Position numbers and translations under genes: made by a program
Notes under the pieces: model-generated
Databases searched by the model: none
What the model was told of the DNA's origin: nothing
What the model saw: the letters and a program-made list of their open reading frames with translations, nothing else
DNA from: Nymphaea colorata
Taxonomy: Eukaryota > Streptophyta > Magnoliopsida > Nymphaeales > Nymphaeaceae
Length of the DNA: 64,000 nt
Direction: 5' to 3'
Assembly (NCBI RefSeq): GCF_008831285.2
Contig: NC_045144.1
Location: 22,893,716 to 22,957,715 of the forward strand
Shown here: one piece after another, positions 47,261 through 57,480 of the stretch
Layout: each line of letters starts with the position of its first letter
Position numbering within the stretch: the stretch's first letter is position 1

Positions 47261-48920
47261 TTTTTCTCTTCAAAACATTTTACTTTATGATGTTCAAAAT
47301 CTCTTTCTCTTTCTCGTTCCCTCTATTCCTCTTGGATTAAAGTCTTTTCTCTTTTCTATTATTTCGAATATTTTTCTCCCAAGATCTAAGGTTTTAATTT
47401 CTCATTTGTCGACTTCATCAAGATTAAAATTCAAGTAATGACCTAATATTAAAATCGTGCTTGATGGTCTACAACTTCATTCATCTCCTTTCATAAAAAT
47501 ATGTGTCAATTATATAAATAAAAATAGAAAAGCTAAATGTATATGATAGAATGATTGTTTTAGATAAATGTTATGGTAGGAATAAGTGATTTGTTTCTAA
47601 TTATCTAAACAAATGCATTCATACATTCACATTCACACATGAAAATCACGAATGATCATACGCACCTCTCTAAAAAAATTTAAGAAAGATGACATGGAGC
47701 TTTACCTAGGTAATAACCAAATTATAGCATTAAATCGACTTAAAAATAGTGATAATCAAAGGTTTTTAAATGATATTTATGAAGATTCCTCAAATCAAAG
47801 TGTTTTATACTCTTAAATGATTCTTCAAAACTTTTTCAAAAATTTGAAACATTAAATCTTCAATAATTTTTCAAACACTACGCCACATGAAAATATGTTT
47901 AAGCGAAACGAATTACATCAAGAATAAACATAGCTCTTAGATTGTTTACCCATAGTAAAAGCATCGAAAACGGTCAATCACCACACCGACGTACGAGTCC
48001 ATTTCTCTTAAAAAAAAATAAAAATTTTCTGAAGCACTCCAAAAACCAAAATAGATTTTGGAGATGCGAACAACAATGTAAGATTTAATATACAAGACAA
48101 TCCAAGGATATAACATACAAGGTAATGAGGTTGATTGATAATTATTTTATGATTTTATAAATTTAATTTGCTCAACATTTAAAGCTACTGTATAACCATT
48201 TTGTTAGATCTAGCCCAACAATTAAACTTCATTCTACGTAGAACTGAAACAAAAGAGGAAGAAGGGACCAAGTCTTGAGGGAAGAGGCAGCAACTTAAGA
48301 CTTAATTTACACAAGCGCCACCTACATATTTTTCAAACTGTATATCTTACCAAAAAAAGGAAAACCAAAAAAAGAAAAAATGTAACGTACGTAGGTAAGT
48401 AGCTTTAGGCATTATAAGGAAATAACTTTCTAATTAAGCCTAGCATCAGACCGCATATCGTAACTACATGTCTATTTCTAAAAACTATTGTACTTAACCT
48501 GATTTTTTATTAATAAAAAAAAACAAAGTAAATACTCCATGGTACCTAGCTAGAAAATTCATTGGTTCTTTCCTATACTTAATTCTTTTAAATTTGGGAA
48601 AAAATGAATTTTTAAGATTGATAGCATTAAATAATGAAAAAAAATATTCATGTTTTCGATTTTCTTATCATTGTGAAGAACCTAATTTTACTGTAATCCT
48701 TAAACTTAATTTATATTTAAAATTGCAATAACGTTATAGTTATATTTAATTTTCTTCAGGACATGTTTTTCATTTTTTTTTTTTCGTAATTTCATGTTCC
48801 TCCATTTGCTTTTTTAAAACCACATAAAAACTAACGAAAAATATGGATTATAAATTGCAAAATGATGTTTTATTGTATTGTGATACTTGTTAATTATGAG
48901 CAACAGACATGAGGTAACTA
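44930..48920. other. Non-coding, retroelement-like sequence
   Basis: No gene was recognised. 45060-45260 is 'aatccaaatc' monotony as in the candidate LTR at 19-23 kb. 45960-46300 and 47040-47210 are pyrimidine-rich (CTCT, TTTCTC) stretches with a possible donor 'caaggtaacc' near 46237, reminiscent of a gypsy LTR R/U5 region. This is inference only. An (AT)n tract lies at 47219-47251. Confidence 0.5.
45612..45722. repeat. 55-bp tandem duplication (2 copies), GC-rich
   Basis: 'tggcagggccgcttgtgctgg' starts at 45614 and 45669, and each copy runs to 'gcggcgagctag'. It stands out by base composition from its AT-rich surroundings. Confidence 0.93.
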
Positions 48921-48973
48921 TAAGGGTGCGTTTGATGCATCGGGTGAATTCCGATTTTTCGGAAAAAACCGTA

Positions 48974-49084
48974 CGGGCGAGTGAAATTTCACTAATTTCA
49001 CTCGCCCGACCTAAAGATGCATCAAACGGGGTGAATTTCACCCCGTTTAATGCGTAACGTGAGCGGGTGAAATTCCACCCGCTC
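48974..49084. repeat. Three consecutive hairpin-forming inverted repeats
   Basis: 48974-49008 has a perfect 15-base stem with a 5-base loop. 49024-49048 has a perfect 12-base stem with a 1-base loop. 49061-49084 is a near-perfect palindrome. All centre on variants of 'ggtgaaatttcacc' and lie just inside the left TIR of the element at 48924. Confidence 0.93.
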
Positions 49085-50150
49085 AAAAGTCCGCGCTCCG
49101 AGCTCAGACTTTCGAGGAGGTGGAATTTCACCTGCTCAACGCCCTTCCCCCACGCTCGACACCCTTCCCCCCCGCTCAACCTGTAAACGCCCCCTTTCTC
49201 CTCCTCCTCGCATTCTAGCATATCTCCGTCCTCACTGGCAGAGAAAATGGACGCAGTGGAGAGGAAGGGCCAGAGCTCCCACCATCGCCGCTCCGCTAGT
49301 TTGCCAATGCCATAGTCGCTGCTCCTCCACTGGTCCATCGTTCGTCATCGCCACATGTAAGGGTTTCCTGTAAACGCCCAAAGTTTTTTTTTGTGTTTCG
49401 CTATTGCTCTTGCTGATGTCTTTCTCTTGCTCTCGATTTTTTCCTCTCTCATCCATTTTCTCCTCACGGGCTCCTCCTCCCTCGCAGTCGAGCACTCCTC
49501 CTCCCTTGCAGTGGAGCCTTTGTCCATTTCTCACCAGCAGGGAAGAGGGTTGCAGTAGGCGTGCAGGCCAGAGCTCCCACCATCGTCACATTAAACAGCC
49601 GGTTCACCATTGCCACAGGTATCTCTCGTGTTGTCGTTGTGTTCCTTTCAAAAACGCCCAAAAATCTCCCACTCACGCCACAAGTTTCTCTCTTGCTCTG
49701 CCTGTCAACTATCCTTTCGCTTGTTTCTGTTATGAGGAAAATCTCTGTGTTCTGTCCTCATTTTGCTTCAATCTCATAGGACTTGGCTGATTTGAGATCA
49801 TTTGTATATTCTGTTCTCCTCGACCACAGATATTTGTCTTTGATTATCTGAACTGGAAGCATATAAGGACAGAGATCTTCTTCCATGCTTGAGCCTTTGT
49901 CTGGTTGTCGCCAGTTGCATTTCTCGTGGAACATTTTCATGATCATTTTCAAAAACAGCAGACAACTCAGATACATAGTTAATACATTTAGTGTTGCACT
50001 TAGTTTGAGTATCCTTCTACAAGTTTTACAAGCTTCTCAAAAGGAAAAATTGCTATTTTTTTGTTTTGTTTCAATTGAATAGAGGATTAAAATTTGAGCA
50101 AACCTTCTGTTGATTTTGTGACTCATCCACTGCTATTGGAACTATGGCAG

Positions 50151-50343
50151 GGTTTTTTGAAACAAGAAAGGGATGCTGTGGAACAGGAGTTGTGGAGACT
50201 GAATCTTGTGCAATCCAAAGTCTATTGGAACATGCTCCAATGCCAGTGAGTATGTATTCTGAGATTCAGTTCACCCAACACAAGCAGCAAACCAGAAGCT
50301 AGCTGATGCCCTCTTGCTCCAAGACATTCCCCTCATTGGATGA
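50151..50343 (+). pseudogene. Captured GDSL esterase/lipase C-terminal exon
   Basis: After an acceptor-like 'tatggcag' (50143-50150) the plus strand reads 'FFETRKGCCGTGVVETES'. Following a one-step frame change it reads 'LCNPKSIGTCSNASEYVF', then a stop (TGA, 50260-50262), 'DSVHPTQAANQKLADALL' and TGA at 50341. This is the final exon of a plant GDSL-type serine esterase/lipase. It has the CCGTG-x-x-E segment, the 'C..AS.YVFWD..HPT' block with the catalytic Asp and His, and a natural C-terminus. Trp before the catalytic Asp is replaced by the stop. The nucleophile Ser exon is not visible. It lies inside a TIR element, so it looks like a transduplicated host fragment that has since decayed. Confidence 0.75.
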
Positions 50344-50825
50344 GAAATCTGCGCAGTCCTGTTTCTCTTCAAACAAAATGAGAAAGAAGAGACCTCCTTG
50401 TTGCACCAATAGATTCTGCTATAAGAACCCTCCTTGCAGCTGTTGCTGTTTCATTTTATGAGTGTTATATATGTTTGAGTGCTGAAGAAATAAAACTTTT
50501 GGCATATTGGTGTAGAGTTTATAGAGTGTTTCAGTTACCAAATGAAAAATGCAATATTATTTTGGTTTAGATATTCTGGTTTTATATAAATGTAAAGTCT
50601 CCTAAATTTTCTATCCTGTGCATCAAACATGGTTAAATTTACTAGGTTAAATTCTTCATTGTGCATCAAACATAGTTAAAATTACCAGGTTAAATTCTTT
50701 CTGTGCATCAAACATGACTTCAAATCGGAAGAGGGTTAAATTTCATCTTGAAATTTTTTTTAGAAAAATTTACCATGGTAAATTTACCACGTTAAATTCT
50801 TCCTTGTGCATCAAACACACCCTAA

Positions 50826-52489
50826 GGAACAACTATTGGTCAGGCAGAGACGGTGGTGAAAAAGAAATGAGGGCTTGGGCTGCAAATCAGTGGAGGCTGT
50901 GAAGGTTGAAAGGCTGTAGGACTATCTAGAGGCAGCCGTAGTTTACAACACATAGTTGGGTCAGAAGATGCTGATTTTGACCCAGAAGTTTGTCTTGATC
51001 AAATTCAAGTGTTTTTTCCTTTTGGCGAAAATAAAGTTTAGGCAATGCACGGCATTGTTTGCCAATTATGTATTGTCGTCCATGCCGCGGTCTACAAAGT
51101 CGATTTTTTTCTTTTCATTTTTCATTTTTAATGATGTCTCAACATTAATTATTTTCTCACTTTAAATCATTAAAAAATCAAATGCCAATATTTTAAAATA
51201 CAGTGTTATAAGAGAAACTGAATATATATATATATATATATATATATAAGTTGTATGATGATACACATATGCAGATCGGCGTTCCAGCTTCATTGGAAAT
51301 GCATTCAAGACGAAGCCCACCTTCTCTTCCAACAAAGCCCCATTAGAATAGATATACCTGTTTCTGCAAATGCATCTATTACCATGTATACAATTTGGTT
51401 TCCACCCGATCTTCACCAACTCGTGTTAGAAGCCACAAGTCTTCTTTCGCACCGTGTCCTATAAAGAAACGCCCCAAATGTCACTAGAAGTTCGAAAACC
51501 CAAATAATTCCCTTGAAGCTTCCTGCCTCCACCAAATCCCAAGGAAAACGTAACACATACGGCCTACTGGACCATTCAATCGGGCAAGGAGAGACTGGGG
51601 AGAGGAATGCTGACCGTCGGATTCAGAGAAGGGGGAAAGTTTTAGACAGAAGGGGTGGAGAAGAATTTAGTTGCAGCCAATGGCGTCGCCTGATCTTCCT
51701 TCTTGTCCCTTGCAAGGAAAATGGAGGCGCTCGTGGCGGACTCATTAGTTTCTCGTTCCCACTCTCAACTTCAACAACCATTGAAAGGTTTGCCCATTTT
51801 TCTTTCGACTTGTTTTATCTCTACTTTTCCTAAAGTCTTATTTTCCATTAATAAGCATGTAAATATAATATATTAAATATGACATTGGAACAATTCCATT
51901 ACGGGGTTTTGACGAGATCAGGAATCTAGAATTCTAGAACTAAAATTCTCATTTTCTATTAAATGAGAATTCTATTATCAAATAAAGAATTTTGATTTTG
52001 ATATTATAAACTCATTCTTAAAAAATCAAAATTCTAGTAAGAAGCGGATTATCATTTCAGAATTTTAGATTTTTTTTTTTTCACCTCTCCTTGGGGCACA
52101 TGTCCTGATGATGAATTTAGTTCATCAGTTACAAAATTTCATTTCATGTTTATCAAACACAAAAAACACTAGAAGTGAAATTTTTATTCCAATTCCAGTC
52201 TAAGGCGGTATTTTGTTGTAGAATCAAACTTGAAGGCCATCAAATACACACACCCTAATGCAATAAACACTTGTTTGGAAAGCCTTAGCCTGTGTTTGAA
52301 AACCCTGGTATTCCAAGGTAAAGGTGGAACTTTGATTCAAATTTCATAAAAATCTCCAGCCAATAAACAAATATGGGACAATTCATGTGCGGGGGAGTCT
52401 TTCCGCAGCTCTGGAAATCCAGTATCGTCATTAATGCCAGGAATATTCATGGAAGGCGCATGTATACATTTTTGCTGTTTCATTTTGAC
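50826..52489. other. Non-coding; possible isolated first exon near 51.7 kb
   Basis: (AT)n lies at 51221-51249. At 51720 an ATG opens a short frame ('MEALVADSLVSRSHS') in locally GC-richer sequence and runs toward a GT near 51789. No downstream exon could be linked, so I do not call a gene. The rest is AT-rich with no recognised feature. Confidence 0.45.
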
Positions 52490-53295
52490 GGGGAGTAATA
52501 TTATTCACGTCCACCGAAGACTTGAGATTGAGAGAGACCCCACACCCACTGAGCCACCCTTCCCCATTTGACCTCATCAACATCCGCGTCTACCAAAATT
52601 AGATCCTTTGTCACGGGCCGAGTTTCTCCAGCCCGCGCGGCGCCAAAGGCGTTCCCAAAGCCTTCGGCCAGCCGTCTCTCTCTTAAGATAGCGGAAGCAT
52701 TCATCTTTTCTTCGAAACTGTGGACTAGACGAGGAGTGCTAAGCACTCGGCACACCATCACTCAGGTTTATCCCATTGTCGATCATCGGCAAGCCGTGGC
52801 CATGAGGTCCTGTCAGAACTTCGCCATTCCTCCAAGTGCCTATCTACATCCAAACGAAATCTGGGTGGAGGTAGACTTCCCTTAGGAGGAAGTCCCCCGC
52901 CGAAGCCAGTTGACGACTATATGTCATTAAGTAAGGCGGCCATCGCCCTACTCGACGATGAGCATTCACTTGCTCACCCCCACGTGACTCTACGCGGTTG
53001 TGGAACGCAGCATATGCGCCCACTGGGGGAATTGCCCTTAACCTATGCGCACCCCTCTTGTGTATCCAAACACTACGCGTGGGGAACCCATTGGATTCCC
53101 CAACGACGGACTTGCACTTCCAAAGGGACTGCTGCTCTTGATGCATTTAAACGCCTTGTCACTGCAACACCGCGCTGCACATTCCACGTGCATTGCTTTC
53201 TGCTTGACTCGGCGACCGATTGATCCCACATGCCTTCCAACTATGCCTAAGCTGGCCAAGCAGCATCACCTTTTACTGGCTTGGCCGGGCTAGAC
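52490..53295. other. GC-rich unidentified island
   Basis: About 800 bp of markedly higher GC than its surroundings, with overlapping open frames of 60-105 codons on both strands (for example + 52568-52885, + 52921-53223, - 52501-52761). No frame shows a domain I recognise, and the simultaneous openness on both strands is what GC-rich sequence gives by chance. It could be a gene fragment or part of a transposon. Confidence 0.4.
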
Positions 53296-53339
53296 ACAGT
53301 CGACCGGCAACATCGTTGAAAGAGGGTATAAATTAATTA

Positions 53340-53700
53340 CTTGCTGCTAAATAAATCTGGTGGTAAGATCCCCAACCCAAGCCTTCCACATCTCTTAAGA
53401 GTTCCCCACTTCAGCTTCATAAGATTTGTTGATCTTTGTTTCTCTGATTTTATCATGTATTCATAATGATATTTGGACTGGGTTGCAAAAGTACATATTA
53501 AATCCAATAACCAGGTCCACCACTGCAATTGGAATTAGTGGAGAGTACATAACCAGCCCATGTGCTCTACAAGTCCATGATTGTTGCTAAATAAATCCGG
53601 AAAAATTCCCCAACCACAAACTCCTACATCACATACACGTCCTCTTTCTCAAATTTGTCGGATTTCTCATTGAATTGTGTAAAAAGTTTGGATGCATGTT
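53340..53700. repeat. Dispersed repeat family, copies 1 and 2 (partial)
   Basis: 'tgctaaataaatc(t/c)gg' begins near 53344 and again near 53584. The first copy matches 55428-55545 (same 'gagttcccc' and 'tctctgattt' blocks) and continues with the 'ttggactgggttgcaaaa' block seen at about 54735. Confidence 0.75.
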
Positions 53701-53763
53701 TTTTTTTTTTCAAAATCCAAAATTTCATTTAGACAACCCAAGTTTCATTAGTTTTTTTTTTCA

Positions 53764-53771
53764 TTTAGGAA
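53764..53771. repeat. 8-bp target-site duplication, left (hAT MITE)
   Basis: 'tttaggaa', identical to 54364-54371. Confidence 0.9.
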
Positions 53772-54363
53772 TAAGGCTGGGCATCGGGCCGGGCCGGGCC
53801 GACCCGTTAAAAATGTAAAAAACAAGGCCTGACATTATAAACGGGCCAGCCCGAGGCCCGGCCCGTTTAGAAACGAGCCGGGCCGGGCCTACCTAATATC
53901 GGGCCTCGAGCTTCAACTTATGCCCGAGGCCCGGCCCGGCCGGGCCCGATTATTAACGGGCCGGGCCGGGCTTTTTCGGGTTAAAGGAGTTGAAGAACAT
54001 GGGGATAGAAACAAGTGAGCTTGGCACTGGCGACCCATATAAACGGAGGCTTAAGTTGTAGCGGTTTTCAGATGACAGGGGTGGAGAGATATAGGGGAAT
54101 GGTCTTGTTCTGGCAGACCTCGGGCAATGCGCGTCGCTTGGCTACCTCAACATTCAGTTTTTTGAAAAAAAAAAATAATGATGTCGGGCTTCTCGGGCCG
54201 CCGACGATCACAACGGCAGGCCCGAGCCCGACCCGTTAAATACCGGGCCGGGCTGAGCCCGTTAACCTCAGCCCGAAAATCATTATTTCAAGGCCCGGGC
54301 TCAGGCCCGTAACGGGCTGGGTACCGGATACCCGTCGGTGGCCCAGCCCGTTGCCCAGACTTA
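53772..54363. mobile_element. hAT-type non-autonomous element (MITE), 592 bp
   Basis: Terminal inverted repeats of about 24 bp start TAAGGCTGGGCATCGG on the left and, as reverse complement, TAAGTCTGGGCAACGG on the right, with three mismatches. Both ends are GC-rich, with multiple inverted 'cgggccgggc' words that can form a long foldback. It is flanked by a perfect 8-bp duplication, the hAT hallmark. The interior has no transposase, and the 74-codon frame at 54015 is not recognisable. Confidence 0.88.
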
Positions 54364-54371
54364 TTTAGGAA
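54364..54371. repeat. 8-bp target-site duplication, right (hAT MITE)
   Basis: 'tttaggaa', identical to 53764-53771. Confidence 0.9.
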
Positions 54372-54649
54372 GGGGCTTGAGCCTCTTCAAGGTATTTGAA
54401 TAAACTAAAGCCAAAAGCACAGTTGTGGAACTAATTTAATCCAAACCAACCAAAAGAACACATAGGCCAAGATCATTGATAGACCAAGAGTATTTATATA
54501 AACTAAGTAAAAAAGAGGCAGTTGTGAAGGACTTAGTCTATAGTATCCACCAGTAAAAAAAAAAAAGAGACTAGAACGTCATTTTCTTTACGATACATAC
54601 AAACTAAAGCAAAAAAAGATAGTTACGGAATGAATTTAATCCTTAGTAT

Positions 54650-55045
54650 ATTTGATTTCATTACCTAAAAACAAGTCAGATATATGACATTGAGTCCAAA
54701 TTTATTTCAATCTTAGGTGGACTTTAGAGTCCACTTTAGACTCGGTTGCAAAAATACATATTGAATCCAATGGCGAGATCCAAACCTTGTCATAATATAA
54801 AGATTGGCATAATAAACTCACTCATTTGTGTGTGTGTCTGTGTGTGTATGTGTGCATATATATATATATATACATATATATGTTAGAGACAGGCATAGAT
54901 GAGTATGCAAATTGATCAAATCAATTTATGAACGATAGGTCCCAAAAAGGTGCAGAAATTTTCAGGTGGAAGGAAGAAAAGAAAAAAAAAAAGAACTAAA
55001 AACAAAGATTAGATTTCCGACAATTACAATTGACTTGTAGACTTC
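54650..55045. repeat. Dispersed repeat family, copy 3
   Basis: From 'gacattgag' (about 54685) through 'aagattggcataa', a TG/TA microsatellite (54827-54885), 'tatgcaaattgatcaaatc' and 'acaattacaattgactt' (to about 55045), this matches 55555-55820 in the same order. A shared internal (TG)n tract is variable between copies. Confidence 0.85.
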
Positions 55046-55424
55046 ATCCCTGCCCTCATAAAAATCAAGTTGAGAGAATGGGTCCCTCTTCACGCGCACT
55101 TGTTGGGGGAAGTAATGCAGCCTTCAATTCGGTTACTCATTCTTCACTGGCCCCAGCCGTTGGCTTTCACGCTATTCTTTGGATTCCATGCACCATTCTT
55201 CCTCTCAGCTGTACTAGTTAAATTCAGATTCTGCTTCTTTAACTAAATTCCAGATGTTTCTGTCGTTCACATGAATGTTTCCATCAGTAGCAGTGTGATT
55301 TATTTTCTCTTCAATCTGGTGAAACATATTTATAATACTGGAGCAGATGATGAACATACTGAATCATACGTTTTTTATCAAGTTGTGCCAAAGAAGAAAT
55401 TAAATTAGTGAATTTACACACTGC
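55046..55424. other. Non-coding spacer
   Basis: No gene was recognised. It separates two copies of the dispersed repeat. Confidence 0.5.
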
Positions 55425-55825
55425 TAAATAAATATGGTGGAAAGATCCCCCAACACAATCCTTCTACATCGCTTAGAGTTCCCCGTTTCAGGTTCATTAG
55501 AATTTGTGCTAATCTTTAGTGTATCTGATTTCATGCTGTAAATTCAAGTTCCACATGACATTGAATTTAAATTATTATTGAAACCAATAGCCAGATGCAA
55601 ATCTTGGTCATAATCTTAAGATTGGCATAAAGTCATGCATGTGTGTGTGTCTATGTATATGGAAGAGAGGGGGAGATGCATATGCAAATTGATCAAATCG
55701 ATTTATGGATAACATGCCCCAAGAGAGAGAAGTAATTTTCAGGTGGACGGGAAGAAAGGCAAAGCAAGAACTAAAGATAATGACCAGATTGCCCACAATT
55801 ACAATTGACTTGCAGACTTTGGGCC
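55425..55825. repeat. Dispersed repeat family, copy 4 (longest)
   Basis: This copy contains both the 'tgctaaataaat' head seen in copies 1 and 2 and the body seen in copy 3, so it is probably the fullest version of the unit. It ends where the 50-bp tandem array begins. Confidence 0.85.
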
Positions 55826-55827
55826 TA

Positions 55828-56330
55828 AACAAATCCTTAGATCTAAATCTGGATCCAAATATTGGCTCCATATCCAAAACAGAACCCTAGATAAAAATCA
55901 GGATCCAGATCCCTGCTCCATATCTAAAACAGATCCCTAGATCCACATTCAGATCCAAATTCCAGTTCTACATTCAAAACAGATCCTTATATCAATATCC
56001 AGATCCAGATCTCAGATTCGAATACAAAACAGATCCCAAAATCTAGATTCAGATCCAAATTGTAGCTCAAGATCAAAAAAATTCTTAGAACCATATTCAG
56101 ATCTAAATTACAGATCTAGATCCAAAACAGATGCTTAGATCCATATCTAAATATAAATTACATCTCTAGATCCAAGACAGATCCATAAATGCATATCCAG
56201 ATATAAAATCTCAGCTCCATATCAAAAAATACGTCCCAAATCTAAATCCATATCCAAATTACAGCTCTGTATCCAAAATATATCCTTAGATACATATCCA
56301 AATCCAATTTACTATTCTGAAAAAAAAAAC
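55828..56330. repeat. Degenerate tandem array, period about 50 bp, about 10 units
   Basis: The anchor 'aacagatcc' or close variants recurs at 55928, 55978, 56028, 56078, 56126, 56176, 56226 and 56276. Within units the words 'cagatccaaatt', 'agctctagatcc' and 'ttagatccatat' repeat in order. No coding sense. Confidence 0.9.
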
Positions 56331-56780
56331 GGGTCAATATCCAATTCCTTATTCTAAAAAAGCAGATCCAAAACATAATTTTAGATCCAGACCTATTTTT
56401 TGAAACCCAAGCTCGGGCTGGACTGGTTAAAATTAAAACATATATATTTTTAATGTAAACTAATATATAAATATAATTAAACATAGTACAATATTATGAT
56501 TCTATATTAAAATTAATAAACATAATATTAAAAACATATTATCGAGCTGCTTAGTGGTGCCCACTCGGGCCAGCCCAATGCATTTTTTTCTAGCATGAGA
56601 CCGAGCCCACGTCAGGCTGGTATTGGGTACCAATCGCGCACCCCCGGCGAGATGCCAGGCGTTTTCTCAATTTAACGACAGCCACCTTCTTCTCACTAGC
56701 CAACCAACCAGAAATTTTTTTCTCGTGAGGACCACTCATTCAATAACACTCATATAACAATTAAATATGTCAAAACATTA

Positions 56781-56811
<31 letters not shown>

Positions 56812-57480
56812 GTTTTGTTATGTGGATATGCCACTCACTTGCGAGTAGGACTGTGCAATGAACAAGGGACAAGATCTTCCACGTCTTCCACGTTTGGGGA
56901 TGATGCGAACAGCGAACAAGATTGTGAGCAGGTTCACGAACTTGAGTAATTTTTGGAGTCGATCGGACAACCGACAATTCATAATGAGCATGTTGACGAA
57001 GTTGGTAGCCTACAAGGATATCCTAAAACCAGGTATTTTTAAGGTGATTGAGAAAGAAGATATTTTTTCACCATCGAAGTTGCGAAATTCACCTTCAAAC
57101 ACTGTCAACGTTCAAAAAGCATGAGCTACCCACACTTTTTGGAACGGCAAATTGTAGTTAGAGATTCCACCAGGGCCAGATGTATTTGGCTGAGAAACAT
57201 TCACCCTATATTTAAGGGGCATTTTATATGTAAATATATAAAAAATTGGAGTCAACCAATAAGTAAATAAAAAGATTTTATAAGGCTGTGTGGGCAATCG
57301 CCCACATGTCTCTGCCTCCGACTAGGTTTCAAATGGGCTGGATTTAGTTTTGAGGGTTTTGTGATTTTCTATTATGCCGGAATTGATTATTACATTTAGC
57401 TGTTTTGAATAATGCACTTGCGAACTGAATTTATGCGAAGATAAACGTGCCAATTTTTTCCTGTCTTTAGCAAGTCACTG
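56331..57480. other. Non-coding with DNA-transposon remnants
   Basis: 56400-56640 starts and ends with 'cgggctgg'/'cgggccagccc' words like those of the hAT MITE at 53.8 kb. (AT)n lies at 56781-56806. At 57265-57325 'tgtgggcaatcgcccaca...cctccgac' resembles the terminus of plant hAT-derived elements. The open frame at 56858-57124 has no recognisable domain. Confidence 0.45.

Larger units (their letters stand above)
48924..50822. mobile_element. PIF/Harbinger-like TIR element, 1.9 kb, carrying a captured gene fragment
   Basis: Terminal inverted repeats 'gggtgcgtttgatgca' (48924) and 'tgcatcaaacacaccc' (ending 50822) match at 15 of 16 positions. They are flanked on both sides by TAA (48921-48923 and 50823-50825), the 3-bp target duplication of PIF/Harbinger and Tourist elements. 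Next to the left end lie three hairpins built on 'gtgaaatttcac'. Near the right end 'gtgcatcaaaca' is repeated at 50618, 50661, 50703 and 50806. No transposase was recognised, so the element is non-autonomous. Its interior contains a GDSL esterase/lipase exon (50151-50343). Superfamily assignment rests on the TAA duplication and TIR style only. Confidence 0.7.

Noticed and set aside
51513-51833. 106-codon plus-strand ORF near 51.6 kb
   Set aside because: No domain and no downstream exon; an alternative ATG in another frame is equally plausible, so no gene is called.
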